Shown: piece after piece, positions 16,024 to 22,967 of the stretch | Numbering within the stretch: the stretch's first letter is position 1 | Layout of the letters: each line of letters opens with the position of its first letter | NCBI GenBank assembly: GCA_026392015.1 | Contig: JAPLCW010000162.1 | Span: forward strand, 1 to 37,761 | DNA from: Candidatus Auribacterota bacterium | GTDB taxonomy: Bacteria > Auribacterota > Tritonobacteria > UBA1439 | DNA: 37,761 nt | Reading direction: 5' to 3' | Made by a program: the position numbers and the translations under genes | Notes under the pieces: model-generated | Database searches by the model: none | Seen by the model: only the letters and a program-made list of their open reading frames with translations | Told to the model about the DNA's origin: nothing

Positions 16024-17790
16024 ATGGGAATTATGAACTCGCAGAAGGTCCCCCTGAAGAATTACCTCCTGCTTTTTGCGCTCGTCTTCGTCGCATACTC
16101 TAACACATGCGCAAACCAATTCGTCTGGGATGATACAAAACTCATCGCGGAGAATCTAAAGATTCAGGATATGAGGTATATCCCTCTCTACTTTACGCAT
16201 GACTATTTCGATCGCCCCACAGCCCCCTCCCACAGCGGTCTCGCCCAGCAGTACTGGCGCCCCCTCGTCCTCCTCTCTTTCGCTTTCGACTTTTTCTTCT
16301 GGAAACACGTCACACTGGGATATCACCTTACCAATATCCTGCTGCACGCGATGAACACAATGCTTGTCATGGCACTGCTGCTCGCGATGCCGAAGACGCG
16401 CCGCATCGCTTTCGCCGCTTCGCTCCTCTTCGCCCTCCACCCGCTCCAGACAAATGCCGTGTCGTTCATTTCCGGCAGGACCGATCTCCTGGCCACTGCC
16501 TTTATCCTCCTCTCCTGTATCCAGTTCACGCGCTACGCTTCAGAACCCGGCGGGGGAACCGGGAATCTGGTCGGAACGGCGCTGTTTTTCGCCCTTTCCC
16601 TCACGGTCAAAGAGACGGCACTCGTCACACCGCTTCTCCTGCTGCTCCTCGCACTTTTTATCGATACGCTCTCCCGTCGGCGCATCGTTCTGACGATGAC
16701 CGTTTCCGCATTGGTGATAGGGATATACCTGGGGCTCCGGGGCACGCTCGATCTTCCCCTCGGCGATCTCCGCGCCGCCGCCCGGCACATCTCCCTCCCC
16801 AGCCTCCTCGCCTCTGCGGAGAGCTTCATCTTCTATGGAAGGCTCTATCTATTTCCGGTCGCACTCCACTCAGACAGATTCCTCCCCCTGCCGCAGCTTC
16901 TGGACGTGAAGGCTTGGTCGTGTGCGGCGCTTCTGCTGATGGCAATAGCCATCACCGCGCGCTCCCTGCTCAGAGGGGGTGAAGGCGGCTTCTTCCTCTC
17001 ATGGTTTTTTGTCGCCCTGCTGCCGGTGAGCAACGTCATCCCGATCTACCCGGGGATCGCCACCACGCAAATATACTGGGGGGAGCAATTCATGTATCTG
17101 CCGTCCATCGGGCTATCCGCAGCCGCTGCCTACTTTTTGTACTTCTTCCTGGAGTATGCGGAAAAACGGAGAGATGCGCTTCTCGCATGCGCGGGCGTCG
17201 TCCTCTCCTTCTTCGGCATCCTCACATACGCACACAATGAATACTGGCGGAATGAGGAGACATTCTATTCGAGGACTCTTCGCTTCTCACCGGATAATCC
17301 GCGCATGCTTTTGAACCTGGGCATGTATTATTTCCGGGAACAACGATACCCGGAGGCGCAATCGCTTCTTTTGTCGTCGCTTAAGATAAATCCGGGCTGG
17401 GCGATCTGCCACAACGGATTGGGGGCCATCTATGCTATGGAGGGCAGGACAGACGATGCCCGGAGAGAGTTTCTCAAAGCTGCGGAGCTGGACCCGCTAC
17501 TCGCCGCAGCGCATTTCAATCTCGGCATGCTCTCCACCGATCCCGAGGAAGCGGCGGCACACTATCTCCGGGCAATCAAGGCATCACCCCTTTACATTGC
17601 TCCGCGAATCCGTCTTGCGGTAATCCGCGAAAAGCAGGGGAAAACAAAGGAGGCAATCCGCATTCTTGATGAGGCTATCCTGCGGGACCCATCCTCCGCA
17701 GAAGCGTGGATGTTGCGTAACGAATTTAGCGAGAGGAAAGCAACCGCTTCGGACGTGACGCAGCCCTCTCCTGTTCCTTCCGGCAGATGA
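16024..17790 (+). CDS. TMTC-like membrane glycosyltransferase with C-terminal TPR domain (paralog 2)
   Basis: A 588-residue paralog of the preceding gene with the same architecture: multi-pass membrane part then TPRs from about residue 410. Conserved blocks are NQFVWDDTKLIAENL (VWDD at 34-37), QQYWRPLVLLSFAFDF, LGYHLTNILLHAMN, FALHPLQTNAVSFISGRTDL and WGEQFMYLPSIGLSAA, followed by LTYAHNEYWRNEETFYSRTL at the membrane/TPR junction. Conserved acidic and aromatic positions suggest that both copies are active. One fewer clear TPR unit is present than in paralog 1. ATG at 16024 or 16033 are both possible. The overall divergence indicates an old duplication. The pilin gene lies convergent just downstream, which is the contextual hint for a role in surface protein glycosylation. 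Confidence 0.82.
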   Translation: MGIMNSQKVPLKNYLLLFALVFVAYSNTCANQFVWDDTKLIAENLKIQDMRYIPLYFTHDYFDRPTAPSHSGLAQQYWRPLVLLSFAFDFFFWKHVTLGYHLTNILLHAMNTMLVMALLLAMPKTRRIAFAASLLFALHPLQTNAVSFISGRTDLLATAFILLSCIQFTRYASEPGGGTGNLVGTALFFALSLTVKETALVTPLLLLLLALFIDTLSRRRIVLTMTVSALVIGIYLGLRGTLDLPLGDLRAAARHISLPSLLASAESFIFYGRLYLFPVALHSDRFLPLPQLLDVKAWSCAALLLMAIAITARSLLRGGEGGFFLSWFFVALLPVSNVIPIYPGIATTQIYWGEQFMYLPSIGLSAAAAYFLYFFLEYAEKRRDALLACAGVVLSFFGILTYAHNEYWRNEETFYSRTLRFSPDNPRMLLNLGMYYFREQRYPEAQSLLLSSLKINPGWAICHNGLGAIYAMEGRTDDARREFLKAAELDPLLAAAHFNLGMLSTDPEEAAAHYLRAIKASPLYIAPRIRLAVIREKQGKTKEAIRILDEAILRDPSSAEAWMLRNEFSERKATASDVTQPSPVPSGR

Positions 17791-17877
17791 TGCAGTACTG
17801 CAGCGCCTTGCCGCGCAGCCCCACGGGCGAGCCCGTGAGGGGCACACACAATGGAAGAGACCCCAAAAGATTAATAA

Positions 17878-18086
17878 TTCACCGCGGAGGCGCAGAGCAC
17901 GCAGAGAGCGATCGCAGAGAATATTCCCCAATAGCCTGGCTCTGATTGTGAAATTAAAAGTGTCGGTTTTTGTTTTCCGTAGCCGAGACTTAAGTCTCGG
18001 CTACAAAATATATCGTGAATCTTAAAAAGCCCACCTTTTTATTGCATGATCTATCTTCTCTGCGTCCTCTGCGCCTCCGCGGTGAA
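17878..18086. repeat. CACCGCGGAGGCGCAGAG palindromic repeat (copy 1), interrupted by a MITE
   Basis: TTCACCGCGGAGGCGCAGAG at the left is mirrored by CTCTGCGCCTCCGCGGTGAA at the right. Two other copies of this repeat (19070-19180 and 20225-20314) lack the central insert, which shows that the element at about 17944-18048 moved into a pre-existing repeat. The shared similarity extends to the right as far as about 18150. Confidence 0.8.
17944..18048. mobile_element. Small MITE, copy 2, inserted in another repeat
   Basis: Terminal parts AAAAGTGTCGGTTTTT (17956-17971) and AAAAGCCCACCTTTTT (18025-18040) are inverted and match copy 1 at 13815-13923 closely. The centre is a perfect 26-base palindrome at about 17979-18004 around GACTTAAGTC. 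Compared with the uninterrupted host repeats, about 100 bases are added between GGCTCT and GATCTATC. Confidence 0.8.
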
Positions 18087-18160
18087 ATATATGATCTCTT
18101 CTTCTTCCAAACTTTGAGTAATACAAAATCTTGGTGACCCTCCTGTTTCATCCTTATAAG

Positions 18161-18195
18161 AAAAAGGGCAATCCTTTGTGAGGATTGCCCTTTTT
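18161..18195 (-). terminator. Rho-independent terminator of the pilin gene
   Basis: AAAAAGGGCAATCC pairs perfectly with GGATTGCCCTTTTT around a 7-base loop. Read on the minus strand it follows the pilin stop by about 30 bases and ends in a T run; the A/T symmetry makes it potentially bidirectional, so it could also stop transcription from the second TMTC-like gene. Confidence 0.85.
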
Positions 18196-18225
18196 CATGC
18201 TGATAACAACCGGCTCTTTACTCGA

Positions 18226-18561
18226 TTATACCGGTCCACCATGGATGCCGCACGTAACGGGCGTGCCGATGCCAGTGATGTTGCTGTATGCCCCTTTAGC
18301 GGGGCATGAGCTTGCCACTGTCAGGTTCGTAAGGTACCCATTCAGTACCGTACTATCGGCGATCGTTGCACCCGTGCTCAAACCAGCCTCCAGAGCGTAC
18401 TGTGCCTTCGCAGCTTCAAATTGCCGGATGTTGTTCCAGCATGTGTTTTGCTGCGTCGTGGCGCGAGCCCGCATGAAGTTCGGTATCGCGATTGCGGCGA
18501 GCAGACCTATGATTGCAACCACAATCATGATCTCAACGAGTGTAAATCCACTTTTCCTCAT
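18226..18561 (-). CDS. Type IV pilin-like protein, short
   Basis: A 111-residue prepilin. The very short leader MRKSG is followed by FTLVEIMIVVAIIGLLAAIAIPNF, with the processing Gly at -1, Phe at +1 and Glu at +5 of the mature protein, i.e. a class III signal cleaved by PilD. The globular part has CWNN-RQFEAAKAQYALE, a block I associate with short pilins from PVC/Omnitrophota-like genomes, and ends with Cys residues (SSCPAKG, VTCGIHGGP) that may form a disulfide loop. The ATG at 18559-18561 has a strong GGGGGTGA ribosome site. It has its own terminator and a candidate sigma-54 promoter. It could be the major subunit despite its size, or a pseudopilin; context beside pilMNOPQ favours the pilus. 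Confidence 0.92.
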   Translation of the reverse strand: MRKSGFTLVEIMIVVAIIGLLAAIAIPNFMRARATTQQNTCWNNIRQFEAAKAQYALEAGLSTGATIADSTVLNGYLTNLTVASSCPAKGAYSNITGIGTPVTCGIHGGPV

Positions 18562-18800
18562 CGATCTCACCCCCTTTCAAGAGGTTTTCTGATATTCCCA
18601 GATCTTGGTTCAATTTATAATCTAGCATATTCCGTGCCATATTCAAGGCTATTATCGAAAAAAATCTCTGTTGTTGTAATATCCTTATTAGCAGTAAGTT
18701 ATAAAACATATTGACTTTAAATAAGTATTGTAACGCACTTCAATGTTTCGCAATAATGCAAAAAGAGCATTACTCTTTCGCAACTATGCAAATAAATCCT

Positions 18801-18816
18801 TGCGAAAACTGTGCCA
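18801..18816 (-). promoter_or_regulatory. Candidate sigma-54 (RpoN) promoter for the pilin gene
   Basis: The minus-strand sequence TGGCACAGTTTTCGCA has the GG-N10-GC spacing of -24/-12 promoters and one mismatch to TGGCAC-N5-TTGCA. It would give a 5' leader of about 228 bases. Around and downstream of the start site are two direct copies of TTTCGCAA-TATGCAAA (18746-18764 and 18776-18794, period 30) and a small AAAGAG/CTCTTT hairpin. Pilin genes are RpoN-dependent in several known bacteria. Confidence 0.6.
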
Positions 18817-18853
18817 CTATAACTTTAAGGTACCATGGTTTTATCCCCCGATC

Positions 18854-19034
18854 GTAATGGGTCACTTATGGGTGGTATCCATTTCGCTTGTCATCCCCGC
18901 ACTTCGACTGCGCTCAGTGTAAACTCGAGCGGGGATCCATTATGAAACCTGGATTCCTGCTGAAGTTTACCCTCGTGAAAACGGGGGCAGGAATGACATA
19001 TTCAGCAATGTACCACTCATAAGTGACCCATTAC
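18854..19034. mobile_element. 181-bp MITE-like element with 22-bp inverted ends
   Basis: GTAATGGGTCACTTATGG starts the left end (18854) and its inverse, CATAAGTGACCCATTAC, ends the element (19034); about one mismatch is seen across 22 positions. Between them is a GTCATCCCCG...GAATGAC core (18890-18998). Near-identical sequence recurs at 20526-20680 with a decayed right end, and in inverse form at 5012-5190. Non-coding. Confidence 0.75.
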
Positions 19035-19069
19035 CCTGGACTTCCCCCGCTTTTTTTAAACATTAATAG

Positions 19070-19180
19070 TTCACCGCAGAGGCGCAGAGTACGCAAAGAG
19101 CGATTGCAAAGAATAATTCATAACAGCCCGGCTCTCTGGATGATCTATCATCTCTGCGTCCTCCGCGTCTCCGCGGTGAA
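19070..19180. repeat. CACCGCGGAGGCGCAGAG palindromic repeat (copy 2)
   Basis: Inverted ends TTCACCGCAGAGGCGCAGAG and CTCCGCGTCTCCGCGGTGAA. Similarity with copy 3 extends from the upstream GGACTT-CCCCG-TTTTTTT tract (about 19039) to the downstream GTGCTCA (about 19272). No insertion is present in this copy. Confidence 0.75.
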
Positions 19181-19321
19181 CTATATGATCTCTTCTTTTC
19201 CCAAACTTGGAGTACTACAGAAACTGAATTTTGTATCTGACTGGTAATGAGTCAGCAATGAACTCAGTGCTCATTATTTTGGTGAACCTCCTGGAATATT
19301 GTCTGTACGCATGCGGCGCGC

Positions 19322-20164
19322 TCACTGTCCGTCACACGCAGAGTCCGGCACCGAATCCCCCGCGGCGCGGTGCTCAATGCTCCTGAGTTTTTGCCGCGCA
19401 TCCGCAAGCGTGTCCGCGGATAATTTCGCACAGAGGAGATCCTCGTCCTCTTCCGCCTCGGCGAGGATCTCCCCCCACGGGTCGACGATGATGCTGTGTC
19501 CGTAGCGCTCGGGCGAGGCTCCTGTTTGCCCTGTCTGGTTCGGGGCGAGGAGGAAGCAGCCTGTCTCGATCGCGCGGGCCTTGCAGAGGGTATGCCAGTG
19601 GGCCTCGCCGGTGACCTTTGTGAACGCGGAGGGCACCAGGATAATCTCCGCTCCCGCGATCGCCAGGCGGAGGTATTGCTCGGGGAAACGGAGGTCATAG
19701 CAGATGCTCAATCCGAAATTACCAAGTTCTGTTTCTAGCACGGGTGCGGCCTCCTGCCCCGCCGAGATGAACCCCCTCTCGTCGTGGCGGAATTTTCCGG
19801 GAATGTCGGCGTGAAAGAGATGTCTCTTGCGATATTTTCCCCTGAGGGAGCCGTCGGGAAAGAAGAAGAGGAGCGTGTTGAATGGTTTGTCCTCCTCACC
19901 GCGCTCGGGAATAGTTCCGGGGACGAAGTAGACGGAGTATTGCCGCGCGAGGCGGGCGAGCCGTGCCGTGAGAGGGCCGGGCACGGGGCTTGCATGCCTG
20001 GCAAGAGCCTCAGGGTCTCCGGAGAAACAGAAGAACTCGGGTCCGCAGACCAACAGGGCTCCGTGGCTGACGGCCCTGCGCACCCCCTCCTCCAACCTCT
20101 TGAGATTGGACTCGGTGTCTTCCGTCGCGTGGATCTGTATAAGCGCAGCCGTGAAACTTTTCAT
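19322..20164 (-). CDS. Carbon-nitrogen hydrolase (nitrilase superfamily, Nit/deaminated-glutathione amidase type)
   Basis: A 280-residue cytosolic amidase. The catalytic triad is visible: Glu43 in GPEFFCFSGD, Lys113 in KYRKRHLF, and Cys155 in GLSICYDLRFPEQYR-like sequence (LSICYDLRFPEQYLRL). The GKYRKRHLFHADIPG stretch and the N-terminal AALIQIHATED fit the Nit1/Nit2 branch that removes amide groups from deaminated glutathione or omega-amides, but related branches hydrolyse other small amides. ATG at 20162-20164 gives the best N-terminus; the ribosome site is weak. The gene is alone, convergent with nothing, and is enclosed by two families of repeats on both sides (18854-19180 and 20225-20680), which suggests mobility or a recombination-prone neighbourhood. 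Confidence 0.9.
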   Translation of the reverse strand: MKSFTAALIQIHATEDTESNLKRLEEGVRRAVSHGALLVCGPEFFCFSGDPEALARHASPVPGPLTARLARLARQYSVYFVPGTIPERGEEDKPFNTLLFFFPDGSLRGKYRKRHLFHADIPGKFRHDERGFISAGQEAAPVLETELGNFGLSICYDLRFPEQYLRLAIAGAEIILVPSAFTKVTGEAHWHTLCKARAIETGCFLLAPNQTGQTGASPERYGHSIIVDPWGEILAEAEEDEDLLCAKLSADTLADARQKLRSIEHRAAGDSVPDSACDGQ

Positions 20165-20187
20165 AGCATCATGCAATAAGGGACATT

Positions 20188-20408
20188 CCCAGGACTTTCC
20201 CCGTTTTTTTCAAAAGATTAATAGCTCACCGCAGAGCACGCAAAGAATAATTCATAATAGCCCGGCTCTCTGCATGATCTATCATCTCTGCGTCCTCCGC
20301 GTCTCCGCGGTGAAATATATGATCTCTTCTTTTTCCAAATCTAGAGTAGTACAGATGCTAAATTTTGTATCTGTCTGGTAATTAGACAGTAATGAATTTA
20401 GTGCTCAG
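20188..20408. repeat. CACCGCGGAGGCGCAGAG palindromic repeat (copy 3) with flanks
   Basis: Core 20225-20314 with inverted ends CTCACCGCAG and CTCCGCGGTGA. The left flank CAGGACTTTCCCCG matches the end of the element at 32092-32362, and the right flank to GTGCTCAGG matches the flank of copy 2. It is in the same orientation as copy 2 on the other side of the nitrilase gene. Confidence 0.7.
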
Positions 20409-20525
20409 GACAGGTTCATCGAACCCCTGAAGATCAACGTCCCCCGAATTGAGCCACAATCCCCTGGACCTATTATATTTCATATTCTCCGGAATTTTGA
20501 TAAAATAAATAGCAAAAATGTAAGG

Positions 20526-20680
20526 GGTCACTTATGAGTGGTATCCATTTCGCTTGTCATCCCGGCACTTCGACTGCGCTCAGTGTAAACTCGAGCGGGG
20601 ATCCATTATGAAACCTGGATTCCTGCTGAAGTTTACCCTCGTGAAAACGGGGGCAGGAATGACATATTCAGCAATGTGCC
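20526..20680. repeat. Second copy of the 181-bp element, right end decayed
   Basis: GGGTCACTTATGAGTGG to CAGCAATGTGCCAC matches 18859-19015 almost base for base, including the internal phrase CACTTCGACTGCGCTCAGTG. The right inverted end is lost after GCCAC. It lies upstream of the second beta-helix gene, whose promoter must be within or just after it. Confidence 0.75.
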
Positions 20681-20753
20681 ACCCTGCTATGGATCAGGGT
20701 GTGTATGGCGGGTTCGGCTTTTTTGCTATAGGGGTTTTTAGGTGAAACTTCCA

Positions 20754-22418
20754 ATGAGAATATTGCTGCCCATCGCACTCGCGCTTCTCACGCTGTTCTG
20801 CATGCAAGGGGCGTCGCGCGCTGCCGTGTGTAGTACGACAGTCCCTGCGGGCGGAGATATCCAGGCGGCGATTGACCGGGCGAATGACGGAGATATGATC
20901 TGTCTGGAGCCCGGTGTATATACCCCCGCTTCCGGGATCACCATCCCGAAACCGCTCACACTGACCTCATCGTCCCCCTCCTCAACGGCGAAACCGGTGA
21001 TTGACGGGCGGGGCGCGATTCAAACAATAATCCACATTGCCGCCGACAATGTAATCCTGGACGGCCTCGAGGTGATGAACGGCACCGGCGACCTGATTGA
21101 CTCCGACGCACCTTCGGGCGTTACGGGAGTCGCGATACGGAACTGTGTGGTGCACAACTCGCACTCCCCCGGTGACGAGGGGATTCAGCTCAAGAACTGC
21201 GCGAATTGTCGGATCGCATCCTGCGTAATCTATGATGTGGCCCAGGACGGTATATGTTTGCAGTCGGCCCAGAACAGCAGCGTTGAAAAATGTGAGATTT
21301 CCGGCAGCGCGAGCGAGAACGCCGCTCTCTATGTGTACTATTCGAGCTCTATCACGCTGGAGTGTAATACGATCCATGACACCACGGCGGCGAATGGCAT
21401 CCTCCTCTTCAAGATGGGCGCGCGCGGCGCGAGCTACGTTCGGAATAATCTTGTGGTCGACAATGCGTTTGCCGGAAGATTCAGCTCAAACAGGAACGGT
21501 GCGAAAGACGGAAACGCGATCACTCTGTACGTTCCCTACGACGAGCCGAATATAGATGCACAGCTCTTCGTACACCATAATACGATCGACCGGAACAGCG
21601 GCGTGGGTCTCGGGGGGGGCGTCACAGGGCAGGGAATCTATTGGGCACAGGGGACAGTTCCCGGAGCTCCCGTATCTATCATGGATAATCTCATCACGCG
21701 CAACAGGGGATGGGGGATATTGACCGAGGATCTTGGAGGCGGCGATGGCGCCGAGGGCCTGAACGATTACAACGATAATTGGGGGAATGCGCGAGGCGCC
21801 ACGAGTAACGCCTTTACGCTATTTGTGGAGGATATCCACAACGTTTCTCAGGACCCTCTCTATAATTCCGATCATACTCTCTCCCGGGTCAGCCCGGTGA
21901 AGGGTGCGGCGAGCGATAGAACCGATATGGGAGTTCTCTTTGATGATTGTCTAGCTGTCGTCGTGGTCCCTACACAGGCCCCCACGGCATTGCCGCACTA
22001 TATTGAACTCGAAGTCCGGGAAAGGAATTTTTTCGCGGGCGGGATACTTCCGCTGCGATGGACCGTCTATCCGGGTACATGGGGCGGGGGAGTGGTGAAC
22101 GTCTACCTCGCGGCCATCTATTCGCCCGTATGCTGTGACCGGCCGGCGACGGTAGGGGAGACCGTTTCCGCGGGACAGATCTTCATCTTCCGGAACGGCG
22201 TCACGGAAACCGTACCGTACAATCCCCGTAATATCCCGTTCGCCTATAAAAATGTCGTGTTCTGTAGCTGCTCGAGTTCGCACGGCACGGTGTATTTCAC
22301 CGTTCCTAAAGGGTCTCGGGGCATATGGGCGTTCGCCGCCGCGCTTGTTCAAAGCAAAGGGCAGTTCCCCGATCAGGCCTATCCCGTGGAGATCTCCAAC
22401 TCCTTCCTGATCGAGTAA
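20754..22418 (+). CDS. Secreted right-handed parallel beta-helix protein
   Basis: A 554-residue exported protein. The ATG at 20754 follows AGGTGA at an 8-base spacing and opens a signal peptide (MRILLPIALALLTLFCMQG, cleavage near SRA). The mature part begins with the pectate-lyase/NosD-like opening GGDIQAAIDRANDGDMICLEPGVYT, then shows many helix turns such as DNVILDGLEVMNG, VAIRNCVVHNSH, CRIASCVIYDV and SSVEKCEISGS up to about residue 390, closing with SPVKGAASDRTDMGV. A C-terminal beta domain of about 140 residues (from PHYIELEVRERNFFAGG) has several Cys residues and ends SNSFLIE. A polysaccharide-related function is possible but no catalytic site is recognised. Its C-terminal domain resembles that of the protein at 5532-8135. 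Confidence 0.88.
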   Translation: MRILLPIALALLTLFCMQGASRAAVCSTTVPAGGDIQAAIDRANDGDMICLEPGVYTPASGITIPKPLTLTSSSPSSTAKPVIDGRGAIQTIIHIAADNVILDGLEVMNGTGDLIDSDAPSGVTGVAIRNCVVHNSHSPGDEGIQLKNCANCRIASCVIYDVAQDGICLQSAQNSSVEKCEISGSASENAALYVYYSSSITLECNTIHDTTAANGILLFKMGARGASYVRNNLVVDNAFAGRFSSNRNGAKDGNAITLYVPYDEPNIDAQLFVHHNTIDRNSGVGLGGGVTGQGIYWAQGTVPGAPVSIMDNLITRNRGWGILTEDLGGGDGAEGLNDYNDNWGNARGATSNAFTLFVEDIHNVSQDPLYNSDHTLSRVSPVKGAASDRTDMGVLFDDCLAVVVVPTQAPTALPHYIELEVRERNFFAGGILPLRWTVYPGTWGGGVVNVYLAAIYSPVCCDRPATVGETVSAGQIFIFRNGVTETVPYNPRNIPFAYKNVVFCSCSSSHGTVYFTVPKGSRGIWAFAAALVQSKGQFPDQAYPVEISNSFLIE

Positions 22419-22967
22419 GTCTTTGACCGGGCGCAGTATCACGACTTCTTTTCTCGCATTCTTACGCGCACGAGCATTTTTAACCTTTCCTCGCGTAAGG
22501 GGTCAGTTTGCCCGGGGGAATATCTTGAATTAACCACGAATTACATGAATGGAACGAATATATTTTTTGGGTTATCTTTTATTTTGTGTGGGTGACTCAA
22601 GTTATCCCTCCCCCCTTCAAAGGGGGGAGGGAATAGGTAAAGTACCCCTCACAAAACGTAAGAGAACTATTTGGTGAGAGTAATCTTTTATACGTCTGAT
22701 CAATAATTCAATCTCATAGGAATTTGCTTTTTATATTTGGATTAATCTATTGTGGCTCAGAGAGTTAAAATCAAGGGGATAGGACTATAGCTTGTACATT
22801 ACCGTTGTCATCCCTGTGCAAGTAGGGATCCAGTTTGAAATATGTAGATATGGATTCCCGCTTCCGCGGGAATGACAACGTACTAAGAATAACAGTATCA
22901 GGGTAATGTCTGTATTTTTAGTGATCGCAGTGGTTAAAAAAGTCCGCGCGAAGCGCGTTAAGTTCAG
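22419..22967. other. Non-coding spacer with palindromic repeats
   Basis: No gene is supported. It holds a TTAACCACGAATTACATGAA fragment (about 22530), a CCCTCC...GGGAGGG palindrome (about 22606-22632) and, at 22805-22879, a copy of the TTGTCATCCC...GGGAATGACAA palindrome with TAC at the flanks. The symporter and the beta-helix gene converge here. Confidence 0.7.

Noticed and set aside
20554..20745. 63-codon open frame upstream of the second beta-helix gene
   Set aside because: It is formed by the repeat element and its like at 18890, and has no ribosome site or domain.
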